35,608 bases of DNA from NCBI GenBank assembly GCA_964406475.1, contig CAYORS010000006.1, forward strand, positions 1 to 35,608, in the 5' to 3' direction. The stretch is from JAQBQZ01 sp964406475. GTDB taxonomy: Bacteria; Patescibacteriota; Minisyncoccia; Phycocordibacterales; CAIRYW01. How positions within the stretch are numbered: the stretch's first letter is position 1; each line of letters opens with the position of its first letter. Both the position numbers and the translations under genes were made by a program. Of the stretch, positions 15,324-22,995 are shown one piece after another. The notes below the pieces were generated by a model, which saw only the letters and a program-made list of their open reading frames with translations, ran no database searches and was not told where the DNA came from.

Positions 15324-15347
15324 AAAACCCGCCGTGAGGCGGGTTTT
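15324..15347. terminator. Bidirectional rho-independent terminator
   Basis: AAAACCCGCC-GTGA-GGCGGGTTTT is a perfect stem. It serves the minus-strand gene ending at 15357 and tRNA-Ile on the plus strand. The rest of 15218-15323 shows no gene. Confidence 0.9.
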
Positions 15348-15356
15348 TGATTTGGA

Positions 15357-15845
15357 CTATTTTTTAAACCAAGACGTTATAATATTATCGATAACCTGCG
15401 ATATTCTATTCTTCAATTCTGTCACCTGGCTTTCTGTAAGATTATGTGTTTCCATTATTTTGTTTACTCGTGTACTCATTCTTTGAGTAAAAAAGTTTCG
15501 AACATCTGATTCGGATTTGCCTTGTTTTTGTACAATCTCCCCCATTGAAAGCCCTGTCTTTTTAAGTGACTTGATTTCATCATGAGAAAGTCCCAAGAAA
15601 TTTTCAAGTTCTTTTCTTTTTTCTTCTTGATTGTTTTGACGATTCTCTTTGAGTATCTGTCTTTCTTCTTTTGAAAGATTTTTTCTTTCTTGCTTGAAAG
15701 ATTCTTTTAATTCTGGTGTCAGGAGTCCAAGGCGATTACCTTTTTGACCACCCTTTGGCATTCCAGAGAAAGCATTTGCCTCGCTTACCCCCACCATTCC
15801 AAAGAGTGAAAGAGCAACAATTGAGTAAAGTAAAGTTTTTTTCAT
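15357..15845 (-). CDS. Small secreted charged helical protein (Spy/DUF2680-like)
   Basis: A 162-aa protein with a clear signal peptide (MKKTLLYSIVALSLFGMVGV, cleavage near SEANA). A Lys/Glu-rich, all-helical mature region follows (LTPELKESFKQERKNLSKEE, FLGLSHDEIKSLKKTGLSMG, HNLTESQVTELKNRI). The LSHDEIKSL and LTESQVTEL repeats resemble the short helical repeats of DUF2680 and Spy/CpxP-type periplasmic proteins. No catalytic residues are seen. It lies 85 bp downstream of the sigma factor/membrane protein pair on the same strand, so it may belong to that regulon. A chaperone-like role at the envelope is inference. Confidence 0.7.
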   Translation of the reverse strand: MKKTLLYSIVALSLFGMVGVSEANAFSGMPKGGQKGNRLGLLTPELKESFKQERKNLSKEERQILKENRQNNQEEKRKELENFLGLSHDEIKSLKKTGLSMGEIVQKQGKSESDVRNFFTQRMSTRVNKIMETHNLTESQVTELKNRISQVIDNIITSWFKK

Positions 15846-15930
15846 TTTATTTTTTGTTTAATGATAGTAAATGAAAGACTATGTGCACAAAGCCTTTCAC
15901 TTATTAATACACTAGAAATTGAGAAATATT

Positions 15931-16701
15931 TCACTTTTGATTTGTTTTTAATTCGATATGTTTCTTTTTTTTCTCTACCATATCAAGCGCACGGGCAAGT
16001 CTATCATTCATTCTTTTGATACCCACAGCACTAATCATACCACTCTCTTCTTCTCCAATAACCAAAATATTATCATCAATATCAATATCACCTTTTTCAG
16101 GTAAACGAGTTTCAGGTGTAATGAGAACAAAAAATACATTATTGTCAAAATCCTTAATCAAAAGACCTTTATCAAAAAGCTCAATCACACTCCCTGTTTT
16201 AACACCTTTTTGTTTTTTGAGACCATACTCTTTGTAAAGTGATTTTAGGATACCCTGATCTTTACCTTGAGCGAGAGTCAAGAACTTATCATGAATAGAT
16301 GTTTTATAAATCACAACACCACCTAGAACAATACAAAAACCTAAAAACACAAAAGAATACACAATAGGTCGCCTATATCCAAAAGAATAATGCCGTACAA
16401 TGATTTCAAGAATAATCCAAAAAATAATAAGTGATGCAATCATAATCCATGGAAGCGATAACAAGAAAGGCAAAACACCCTTGAGACCGAAAGCGGACAT
16501 AAAAAGAAGTCCATTCTTTTGAATTATAAATATCACAAAACTAAAAATAGATATTGCAAAAATACCAATCAAGAATAATATTGCATACAAAAAGAGTGCT
16601 TTGCACACAAAAACCCAATGCGGCTTTTGGTGTACATTTTCTTTTTTTATTGTATCTACCACCTTTTGTGCAAGTGGGATTATTGTATCTGTGTTGTTCA
16701 T
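15931..16701 (-). CDS. Three-TM membrane protein, candidate anti-sigma factor
   Basis: A 256-aa protein. Residues 1-30 are a short cytoplasmic N-terminus. Three transmembrane segments follow (about 33-60, 74-100 and 113-132), leaving a ~120-aa C-terminal domain outside the membrane (KDQGILKSLYKEYGLKKQKG...NNVFFVLITPETRLPEKGDI...ILVIGEEESGMISAVGIKR). Its ATG overlaps the sigma factor stop as ATGA, so the two are translationally coupled. That arrangement is classic for an ECF sigma factor and its membrane-bound regulator. There is no zinc-binding HxxxCxxC anti-sigma motif, so the role is inferred from context. The C-terminal domain may sense envelope state. Confidence 0.7.
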   Translation of the reverse strand: MNNTDTIIPLAQKVVDTIKKENVHQKPHWVFVCKALFLYAILFLIGIFAISIFSFVIFIIQKNGLLFMSAFGLKGVLPFLLSLPWIMIASLIIFWIILEIIVRHYSFGYRRPIVYSFVFLGFCIVLGGVVIYKTSIHDKFLTLAQGKDQGILKSLYKEYGLKKQKGVKTGSVIELFDKGLLIKDFDNNVFFVLITPETRLPEKGDIDIDDNILVIGEEESGMISAVGIKRMNDRLARALDMVEKKKKHIELKTNQK

Positions 16702-17258
16702 ATATTATTTTTTGTTAATATTTTTTTGAGATATGTCTTCCCACGCCGCAATCGCACTCCCACAGTGCTTATAGGAATATGCAAAATATCTGCAATAGAG
16801 TCATAATCCATATCTTCAAAATAAAAAAGGATAAGGATTTCTCTGTATTTTAGCGGCAAAGAATCTAATGATGTTACCAGTTCTTGTCTTATTTCATTTC
16901 TGACAGACTCATCCTCAGGAGACTCTGTCTCCCCTCCCAAAGGCAACAATTCATCAAAAAAATCAAAATACAACACAGGAAAATTTTTTTGTTGCCTTAA
17001 TGCATTAACAAAAACATTATGTGCAATCCGATATATCCACGAAGAAAACTTGAAAGACAAGTTGAAAGAGTTGATATTTGTATACACACGAATAAAAATA
17101 TCCTGAACCAGGTCCACAATATCATCTCGTGACGACAAAAATCGTCTTCCATATCTCAAAAGACGAGCCTCAAATCGAGACACCAAAATACCAAAAGACT
17201 CCACATCTCCTTGTTGAACCTTTTTGACCACATCTTCATCAGTATCCTGTACACTCAT
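16698..17258 (-). CDS. ECF-type RNA polymerase sigma factor
   Basis: A 186-aa sigma-70 family factor with region 2 (GDVESFGILVSRFEARLLRY, DLVQDIFIRVYTNINSF, FSSWIYRIAHNVFVN) and region 4 (SLPLKYREILILFYFEDMDY, ISTVGVRLRRGKTYLKKIL), and no region 1 or 3, hence ECF type. Upstream in-frame TTG and ATG codons exist at 17276 and 17261. The ATG at 17258 is preferred because TATTAT (17265-17270, complement) ends exactly 6 nt before it, as at other leaderless starts here. The stop is TGA, overlapping the next ATG. It likely controls envelope genes together with the downstream membrane protein. Confidence 0.92.
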   Translation of the reverse strand: MSVQDTDEDVVKKVQQGDVESFGILVSRFEARLLRYGRRFLSSRDDIVDLVQDIFIRVYTNINSFNLSFKFSSWIYRIAHNVFVNALRQQKNFPVLYFDFFDELLPLGGETESPEDESVRNEIRQELVTSLDSLPLKYREILILFYFEDMDYDSIADILHIPISTVGVRLRRGKTYLKKILTKNNI

Positions 17259-17264
17259 CATCTT

Positions 17265-17270
17265 ATAATA
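17265..17270 (-). promoter_or_regulatory. -10 box of the sigma factor operon, leaderless type
   Basis: The complement reads TATTAT, 6 nt before the chosen ATG at 17258. Confidence 0.4.
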
Positions 17271-17293
17271 CACCAAAAACGAATAAATATTTC

Positions 17294-17320
17294 AAAAAAA
17301 CAGAGGCTCGAAAGCCCCTG
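17294..17320 (-). terminator. Rho-independent terminator of ftsH
   Basis: The complement reads CAGGGGCT-TTCG-AGCCTCTG followed by seven T: an 8-bp stem with a UUCG tetraloop and U tract, just past the ftsH stop. Confidence 0.92.
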
Positions 17321-17335
17321 TGTGAGAAAAACGAC

Positions 17336-19294
17336 TTATTCTACGATATCAATACTCCCTTCTTCTATAGTTTGTTTCTTCTTGAGAGGAACTCCGTGTG
17401 CAACCAATATTTTTTCATATTCATCTTTTTCGATCACCTCTACCTCCACAAGACGCCGTGCAATCACATCAAGAATATGTCGATTGAGAGAAAGAAGCTC
17501 CTTTGCTTTGGACAGAGAGCTGTGAATGAGAAGTGATACTTCAGCGTCTATTTCTGCACTTACTTTTTCTGAATAACTTCTTTCTTCGACACCTCTACCG
17601 AATAAAACCCGTCCTTGTGCACTCTCAAGTGCTACAGGACCAAGCTTTTCTGACATTCCATAACGAGTCACCATATCACGAGCAAGAGATGTTGCTACTT
17701 GTAGATCGTTTGATGGACCCGTTGTCACATCTCCATAGACCATCTTTTCTGTGACATACCCACCCAAAGTCACAGCCATATCATCAATAAACTCATTGCG
17801 TGATTGCATACGCTTGTCTTCAATGGGAAGATGAAGTGTATACCCCGCAGCTCGCCCTCGTGAAATAATAGAGATCTTATGAACAGGATCAGCGTGAGGA
17901 AGCAAAGAAGACACGAGTGCATGCCCAGCTTCATGATAAGCAGTGAGCTCTTTTTCTTTTTGACTTAAAATATGACTTTTGCGTTCAGGACCAAGCATTA
18001 CCTTCTCAATTGAACGAATTAAATCATACTGTGCTATCTTTGTGCGGTTTTCTCGTGCCGCAAGAATTGCACTTTCATTCATAAGTGAAAAAAGGTCTGC
18101 GCCAGAAAAACCAGGTGTTCTTTCTGCAATAAGAGAGAGGTTCACATCTTCTGCAAAAGGTTTCTTCTTTGCATGCACCTTCAAAATATCTTCTCTGTCT
18201 TTCCTATCAGGCAAATCAATAGTAACCCGTCTATCAAACCTTCCTGGACGAAGAAGTGCAGGATCCAAAACATCAGGACGGTTTGTTGCAGCCATGACGA
18301 TAAGATTATGTGTTGGTTCAAACCCGTCCATTTCAACAAGAATTTGATTAAGGGTTTGCTCTCTTGCTTCACCTTGTCCGCCACTTGATACAGAACGGGC
18401 ACGGCCCACAGCATCAATCTCATCAATAAAAATAATTGCTGAGCCTGCTTTTTTAGCAAGATCAAAAAGATCTCTCACACGAGACGCTCCCACTCCAACA
18501 TACATCTCCTCAAATTCAGATCCTGATATATGGAAAAAGAGAACCCCCGCTTCTCCCGCTACAGCTCGTGCAAGAAGGGTTTTGCCTGTTCCTGGTGCAC
18601 CAGTAAGAAGTATACCTTTTGGGATTCGTGCACCGATATCAAGAAATTTTTTGGGATTGCGAAGGAAGTCAACAATTTCGGAGAGTTCTTCTTTTGCTTC
18701 TTTGACACCTGCAACATCCTTAAATGTAATTTTTTCTTTTGCATCATCAGGTGTAATAATGCGTGCACGTGACTGACCAAAAGAAAGCGCCTGCATTCCT
18801 GCTCCTTTGACCGAACGACTCAGATACCAAATAAATAAAAGGATAAAAAGAATCGGTAATATAATAGGAAGCAAATTGGAAACCCAGAAAAAGACTCCTA
18901 CATCAGAAACGATTTTTATATCAACAAGAGAAAGCATATCACTTGTCACTCCATAATTGAGAAGTGTGGTAGAAAGTCCTGTCTCAGCTTCTTTTTTTGT
19001 TTTTTTGATTGATTGGTCTACATAGTTCACAGTGACAGAATCTCCTTCTATTTCAAGAGAAGAAATTTTTGCATCTTTGATATCTCGTGCGAGCTCTGAA
19101 AGAGTGATGTTTGTATCTGATTGTCCAACATTAGAAAAATATGGGTAGACAAAAATAATGATACCCAAAAACACAAACATAATAATGATGTTTTTGATAA
19201 AATCGATTTTTACCTTGTCCTTTTTGGGTAATCGAGGAGCTTTTTCCTGAGATAGGTTTTCACCTTTGTGATTGTTTTTTTCTTTATTTTGCAT
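17336..19294 (-). CDS. ftsH: ATP-dependent zinc metalloprotease FtsH
   Basis: A 652-aa membrane-anchored AAA+ protease that degrades misfolded membrane proteins and regulators. A hydrophilic Lys-rich N-terminus precedes TM1 (IIIMFVFLGIIIFVYPYF), an extracytoplasmic domain and TM2 (LLPIILPILFILLFIWYL). The AAA domain has Walker A GAPGTGKT near residue 232, Walker B IIFIDEIDAVG, and the second region of homology ATNRPDVLDPALLRPGRFD. The protease domain has HEAGH near residue 455 and the third zinc ligand region GPSNDLQVAT. The ATG at 19294 is chosen over a start at 19348, because the latter reads through a terminator and a -10 box (TGCTATAAT, 6 nt upstream of 19294). Confidence 0.97.
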   Translation of the reverse strand: MQNKEKNNHKGENLSQEKAPRLPKKDKVKIDFIKNIIIMFVFLGIIIFVYPYFSNVGQSDTNITLSELARDIKDAKISSLEIEGDSVTVNYVDQSIKKTKKEAETGLSTTLLNYGVTSDMLSLVDIKIVSDVGVFFWVSNLLPIILPILFILLFIWYLSRSVKGAGMQALSFGQSRARIITPDDAKEKITFKDVAGVKEAKEELSEIVDFLRNPKKFLDIGARIPKGILLTGAPGTGKTLLARAVAGEAGVLFFHISGSEFEEMYVGVGASRVRDLFDLAKKAGSAIIFIDEIDAVGRARSVSSGGQGEAREQTLNQILVEMDGFEPTHNLIVMAATNRPDVLDPALLRPGRFDRRVTIDLPDRKDREDILKVHAKKKPFAEDVNLSLIAERTPGFSGADLFSLMNESAILAARENRTKIAQYDLIRSIEKVMLGPERKSHILSQKEKELTAYHEAGHALVSSLLPHADPVHKISIISRGRAAGYTLHLPIEDKRMQSRNEFIDDMAVTLGGYVTEKMVYGDVTTGPSNDLQVATSLARDMVTRYGMSEKLGPVALESAQGRVLFGRGVEERSYSEKVSAEIDAEVSLLIHSSLSKAKELLSLNRHILDVIARRLVEVEVIEKDEYEKILVAHGVPLKKKQTIEEGSIDIVE

Positions 19295-19300
19295 AGGGGC

Positions 19301-19309
19301 ATTATAGCA
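19301..19309 (-). promoter_or_regulatory. Extended -10 promoter of ftsH, leaderless type
   Basis: The complement reads TGCTATAAT, a consensus extended -10, ending 6 nt before the ATG at 19294. Transcription would begin at the start codon. Confidence 0.65.
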
Positions 19310-19331
19310 TAAAATCACTAGCATAGAATAC

Positions 19332-19362
19332 AAAAAACCCTGCCACATAAAGTGGCGAGGGT
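19332..19362 (-). terminator. Rho-independent terminator
   Basis: The complement reads ACCCTCGCCAC-TTTAT-GTGGCAGGGT then TTTTTT: a 10-bp stem with one bulge. It ends the gene at 19376-19897 and separates it from ftsH. Confidence 0.85.
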
Positions 19363-19375
19363 GTGTAGATAAAAA

Positions 19376-19897
19376 TCATGTGAGGCGAGCAATCCACTTG
19401 ATAAACTCACTGATTTGTTCTATTGTTTTAAGAGCCTCTCGAGACGGCAACTCAATAGACTGATTCCCCATCGATACAGAGCATTGCTTTGTTACATGAG
19501 CATTTTTTGATTCAAAAAAAAGAAACTTAATATTACAAAGCTCAATTTCATTCACCTTTTCTCCACAATCAAGCAGACTGAGTGTGACGTCGATTACGAC
19601 ACAACTTGGCACGCTATCTATACTTGAAGGCTTGGTGCAGATAGTAACATTTACAATGTATGCGTCATTTTGAAAACAGGTATTCGTGTGTGTTTCAAAA
19701 TTAACTACAACAGGTTTATTGTCGGAAAATCTCAGTATTTGTGGAAGATAAACAAACACACCATGATTCTCTGCAGTTTTAAATCCTTTGGAAGGAAAAA
19801 TACCTTTTATATTTCCCAAATATTGTTCAGCAACTCCTTGAATAATCATATCTTTAAAGTGAGTTAATTGTTCTATTATCCACAAATAATGTAACAT
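19376..19897 (-). CDS. Hypothetical protein
   Basis: A 173-aa protein of no family I recognise. It has no signal peptide or membrane span. The sequence alternates short beta-like stretches (GVFVYLPQILRF, KPVVVNFETHT, AYIVNVTICTK, CVVIDVTLSLLDCG) with helical ends, including a C-terminal ISEFIKWIARL helix. Seven Cys residues (CFQND, CTKP, SCVV, LLDCG, ELCN, KQCS and others) are notable for a cytoplasmic protein, but no CxxC pair is visible. It is followed by a strong terminator and stands alone between ftsH and the divergent tmRNA gene. The start could lie slightly downstream. Confidence 0.6.
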   Translation of the reverse strand: MLHYLWIIEQLTHFKDMIIQGVAEQYLGNIKGIFPSKGFKTAENHGVFVYLPQILRFSDNKPVVVNFETHTNTCFQNDAYIVNVTICTKPSSIDSVPSCVVIDVTLSLLDCGEKVNEIELCNIKFLFFESKNAHVTKQCSVSMGNQSIELPSREALKTIEQISEFIKWIARLT

Positions 19898-19917
19898 GGA
19901 TCAAAAACAAAGTATTA

Positions 19918-19945
19918 TTGATTTTTTAAGGAAATATGTCATAAT
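19918..19945 (+). promoter_or_regulatory. Promoter of the tmRNA gene
   Basis: TTGATT (19918-19923) and CATAAT (19940-19945, preceded by TGT) are separated by 16 bp. The box ends 8 nt before the mature 5' end at 19954. Confidence 0.55.
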
Positions 19946-19953
19946 TAACCTAT

Positions 19954-20347
19954 GGGGATGACAGGCATAGACATAGGAATCCTTCATTTATGTGCGCAAT
20001 CGAGTATTCTCAAATCTCGTAAAACTTAGAGAAACGTCAAGTGCAAACGCACGAAAAGTTGTTTCTCCATTCTTTGGAGTAAACGATTTCGCTTTCGCAA
20101 CTGCTCGAGCATAGCTCGCAGAAGCTTAAAGCCATCGATCCATTCTGCTTCTCACGGATTGGTCTCGGTGTTATATAGTGAGGATAGCAAAAAAGTCTTC
20201 CAATCTTTTTCTGCGAAAATGATGGATAGAAAGTATTGTGTTCTGCTTTTCTTCAAGCAACACTTTCAAAATCCAAAGATAAGCTATATTGCGTAGACTC
20301 ATTTATGAAATTCTTGTGCACTCGAGTTCGACTCTCGACATCTCCAC
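19954..20347 (+). ncRNA. ssrA: Transfer-messenger RNA (tmRNA)
   Basis: The 5' end GGGGATG (19954-19960) pairs with CATCTCC (20340-20346), followed by discriminator A, forming the tRNA-like acceptor. The T-arm TCGAG-TTCGACT-CTCGA lies just upstream of the 3' half. No CCA is encoded. Inside, AGTGCAAACGCACGAAAA closely matches the resume region of E. coli tmRNA (AGTCGCAAACGACGAAAA), so the tag would start at GCA and read ANARKVV...DFAFATARA before TAG, about 23 codons. The stop sits in a hairpin loop (CTGCTCGAGC-ATA-GCTCGCAG). tmRNA rescues stalled ribosomes with SmpB, encoded nearby at 20729-21166. The tag is longer than usual and ends in ARA, not LAA. Confidence 0.92.
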
Positions 20348-20727
20348 AAGAATAAAATGAAAAGCAAGTAAATTATCTCGCCAATAATAGTACAAGTTAT
20401 CAAAAAAATAGTGCAAGAAAAAACCCAACCGTACCACCCATCTGTGCACATCGTAAACTCTTGACCACAGAGTCTAAAGATAAAAAAGACAAAAGGTGTA
20501 AAAAGCATATCTAGTATTTTGCCAAATTGCCCTCCTGGAATAATGTCCATAAAAACATTCAAAAATAAAAAAAGAGAAAGGAAAAAAATGTATATAATAG
20601 ATAATTTAAATGCAACTTTTGTTCCTTTGTTGACCAAATAACTAGCAATAATGCCAGACCTGGAGTTCGCACCTTGCCTTTTTGTTAAAATAATTTCTTC
20701 TTCAAGTTTTTTTACTTCTTTTTTCAT
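20299..20727 (-). CDS. Small membrane protein, function unknown
   Basis: A 142-aa protein. A charged N-terminus (MKKEVKKLEEEIILTKRQ) precedes about three transmembrane segments (around residues 38-60, 72-88 and 103-127). C-terminal residues CRESNSSAQEFHK are encoded by the complement of the tmRNA 3' end, so the genes overlap by 49 bp in convergent orientation. It starts 1 bp after the smpB stop on the same strand, so it is likely co-transcribed with smpB. No family is recognised. The overlap with a structural RNA makes the exact C-terminus unlikely to be under protein-level selection. Confidence 0.6.
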   Translation of the reverse strand: MKKEVKKLEEEIILTKRQGANSRSGIIASYLVNKGTKVAFKLSIIYIFFLSLFLFLNVFMDIIPGGQFGKILDMLFTPFVFFIFRLCGQEFTMCTDGWYGWVFSCTIFLITCTIIGEIIYLLFILFLWRCRESNSSAQEFHK

Positions 20728-20728
20728 A

Positions 20729-21166
20729 TTATTTTATCTCTCTCCTCAACTCTCTCTCTACATCACGTTTTTTGATTGTCTCTCTTTTGTCATATTTTTT
20801 CTTGCCTCGAGCTATTCCTATTTCTATTTTGATTTTATTGGCCTTTGGGAAAAGTGATATAGGAATCACTGTCACACCTTTCTTGATTTCATAATCTGCA
20901 AGCTGTTTGATTTCTTTCTTTGTCAGAAGAATCTTGCGCGGACGAGTTCTTTCATAAGTATCGGGAGTATTTGTCATTTGAAAAGGAGGAATATCTGCAC
21001 CAAAAAGATATGCTTCCCCGCCTCGCACACCCACAAAAGACCCAAGAAGAGATCCTTGGCTTTTTTTGATCGACTTTACTTCAAGACCCAAAAGCTCAAT
21101 ACCTCCGACAAGTTTTTCGAGAATTTCGAAGTCAAAATAGGCTTTTTTGTTGGTAATATAAGACAT
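20729..21166 (-). CDS. smpB: SsrA-binding protein SmpB
   Basis: A 145-aa protein of normal SmpB length that binds the tRNA-like domain of tmRNA and delivers it to stalled ribosomes. Recognised segments are NKKAYFDFEILEKLVGGIEL, GLEVKSIKKSQGSLLGSFV, the PRKILLTKKEIKQL block, VIPISLFPKANKIKIEIGIARGK and the basic C-terminal tail (YDKRETIKKRDVERELRR) that enters the mRNA channel. The tmRNA gene lies 380 bp away on the opposite strand, so the trans-translation pair is clustered. The -10 box TATACT (21173-21178, complement) ends 6 nt before the ATG. Confidence 0.97.
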   Translation of the reverse strand: MSYITNKKAYFDFEILEKLVGGIELLGLEVKSIKKSQGSLLGSFVGVRGGEAYLFGADIPPFQMTNTPDTYERTRPRKILLTKKEIKQLADYEIKKGVTVIPISLFPKANKIKIEIGIARGKKKYDKRETIKKRDVERELRREIK

Positions 21167-21172
21167 AAGGTA

Positions 21173-21178
21173 AGTATA
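21173..21178 (-). promoter_or_regulatory. -10 box of smpB, leaderless type
   Basis: The complement reads TATACT ending 6 nt before the smpB ATG at 21166, with a TG two bases further upstream. Confidence 0.45.
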
Positions 21179-21202
21179 ATCATAAAAACATAAAGAACAA
21201 TA

Positions 21203-22414
21203 TCATTGTTTAAGTTCTTTGAGTGCCTCTTTGATGTGTGCTTCTGTTTCTTCATAGCCACCTTCTCCTGTAAAATCATAAATAACATACCCATACGCAT
21301 CAATGAGATACCGCTCTGGCCACACCTTGGCACCATATGCATACCATGTTTTGTAATCATTATCCAACACAACAGGAAATTCGACACCGTATTTTTTTAG
21401 AGATTCTTCCACATTTGACATATCTTTCTGATAAGAAAACTCTGGTGTGTGTACCGCTACAATGAGAAGCCCTTCCGATGCGTACTTTTTGTGCCAAGCA
21501 TTTAAGTATGGGAGTGTTCGAATGCAATTGATGCAATCATAATTCATAAAATCTATAAGAATAACTTTGTGACCTATCTTGTCCTTCAAAGAAAAAGTAG
21601 GTGTATTGATAAATCCTGACGGCTCCACAAAATCCTCATACTTTTGAGAAAGTAAAGCAATAGACAACGACTCCCCTTTGCGGAAACCTTCAACAATCGA
21701 AGCTATTTTCATCTCTACTTTTGTTCCATCAAGATACGCTGGAATAGAAAGTTCTATCTTTTTATCTAAACCAAAAGCAATAGCAAATCCTAAAAGGACA
21801 AAAACTACTCCCACACAAGCCGTTAAATAACGAGAGACAAAATCCTTTTTGAAAATATGTTCAAGAATCCACACACTCGCATACAAAACCACTAAAAGCC
21901 CGACGGCAAGTCCAAGGACATAAAAAACCAAATAGTATAAACCTTCAAAAAATGATGCTGGCAATATCGAACTTACAATCAAAAAATATGTAGGACTGCA
22001 CGAAGCGAACACAGGTCCAAGTGAAAGCCCTATAATCATATTGCCAATCACTCCCTCTCGCTTAACACCTTTATATAAATATGCCTGACTCAGAATACTA
22101 AATCGACGAATGAATCTATCAAATAATCTCAAAGAAAAAGGAGTGATCATATATACACCTATCATAATAAGCAGTGCTGCGGAAACATATGTCCATACAA
22201 AAGGAGGAATATTATAAAGCACTGTTGTTGTCTTAAGAAGAAGTGTAAAAACAATAATAGATAAAGAAAGACTGCTAAAAATAGTAAGAATTTTCTTGTA
22301 TGAATACCCACCAGACAATGACCCACCTACAATCACAGGCAACAAAGGCAAAACGCATGGTGCAAAAACCGTAAAAAACCCTGCAACAAAAGAAATAAAA
22401 ATAAAAAACATCAT
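21203..22414 (-). CDS. CcdA/DsbD-type membrane thiol transporter fused to a TlpA-like thioredoxin
   Basis: A 403-aa fusion. Residues 1-215 are a six-TM CcdA/DsbD-like domain with the paired membrane cysteines C20 (FAPCVLPLLP) and C139 (FASCSP). Residues ~265-403 are an extracytoplasmic TlpA/peroxiredoxin-like thioredoxin with active site CINC (C294, C297), VAVHTPEFSYQKD, and WPERYLIDAYG. It would move reducing power from the cytosol across the membrane and deliver it in one protein, opposing the DsbB oxidative pair at 11035-11977. Its start overlaps the stop of the upstream thioredoxin-like gene (ATGA), so they are coupled. Confidence 0.9.
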   Translation of the reverse strand: MMFFIFISFVAGFFTVFAPCVLPLLPVIVGGSLSGGYSYKKILTIFSSLSLSIIVFTLLLKTTTVLYNIPPFVWTYVSAALLIMIGVYMITPFSLRLFDRFIRRFSILSQAYLYKGVKREGVIGNMIIGLSLGPVFASCSPTYFLIVSSILPASFFEGLYYLVFYVLGLAVGLLVVLYASVWILEHIFKKDFVSRYLTACVGVVFVLLGFAIAFGLDKKIELSIPAYLDGTKVEMKIASIVEGFRKGESLSIALLSQKYEDFVEPSGFINTPTFSLKDKIGHKVILIDFMNYDCINCIRTLPYLNAWHKKYASEGLLIVAVHTPEFSYQKDMSNVEESLKKYGVEFPVVLDNDYKTWYAYGAKVWPERYLIDAYGYVIYDFTGEGGYEETEAHIKEALKELKQ

Positions 22415-22911
22415 TGAATTTTTTGTTTGAGCATATTAATTCCTCCCCCTACCCACATTTTCTGTGTTTTGCCTTCTTTATCCAAAAGCACAAACGTGCA
22501 CGGATCTATAATATCAAAAGATTCTCTTAGGGTGATAAATGTATCAAAGTCTACAGACAAAATCTGTACATTAGAAGGGATTTCTGTGGTGATAAAATCT
22601 TTTTCACTTTTTTGACATTGGAGTGACCAACCTGCATCAAAAAATAATACGGTCTTCACGTTGTCTCCTAACTTCAAAGGCTCGGTGTATGTTTTGTAAA
22701 CACCCTTTATGGTTGTTGTAGAGGTACTTAATGAAGAATCTTCTTTTTGAAATGAAATACTACTATCAGTTGGTGCCCAAGAGATTGTCTGCCCTATAAC
22801 AACATCTTCTGTTGCAGAATGGTGACGCAAAAAAACCACTATCACAAATACAAAAATACAGAAAAAGAAAAAAAGATACTTACTATGTAGAGTCTTTGGA
22901 CGAAGAGGCAT
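22411..22911 (-). CDS. Membrane-anchored thioredoxin-like protein with degenerate active site
   Basis: A 166-aa protein with an N-terminal membrane anchor (residues 12-28), a Ser/Thr-rich linker and a thioredoxin fold. The active-site region reads FFDAGWSLQC, so the first Cys of CxxC is Ser (S96) and only C99 remains. The Asp-Pro of DIIDPCTFVLLD corresponds to the cis-Pro loop region, where Pro is followed by Cys. A single-Cys thioredoxin can trap mixed disulfides or act as an isomerase-like partner; this is inference. It is translationally coupled to the CcdA-TlpA fusion (4-bp overlap). -10-like TATATT (22918-22923, complement) sits 6 nt before the ATG. Confidence 0.75.
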   Translation of the reverse strand: MPLRPKTLHSKYLFFFFCIFVFVIVVFLRHHSATEDVVIGQTISWAPTDSSISFQKEDSSLSTSTTTIKGVYKTYTEPLKLGDNVKTVLFFDAGWSLQCQKSEKDFITTEIPSNVQILSVDFDTFITLRESFDIIDPCTFVLLDKEGKTQKMWVGGGINMLKQKIQ

Positions 22912-22965
22912 AATAACAATATAATAGCATATTTTGTCTTTTCTATTGTTTAATTAGCAATTGTC

Positions 22966-22974
22966 TGTTAGAAT
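22966..22974 (+). promoter_or_regulatory. Promoter of infC-rpmI-rplT
   Basis: TGTTAGAAT extended -10, with TTGTTT (22946-22951) as -35 at a 17-bp spacing. The -10 lies 21 nt before the GTG start, so this mRNA has a short leader, unlike the leaderless genes around it. Confidence 0.5.
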
Positions 22975-22995
22975 AACAGATACAAATTTATTCCA

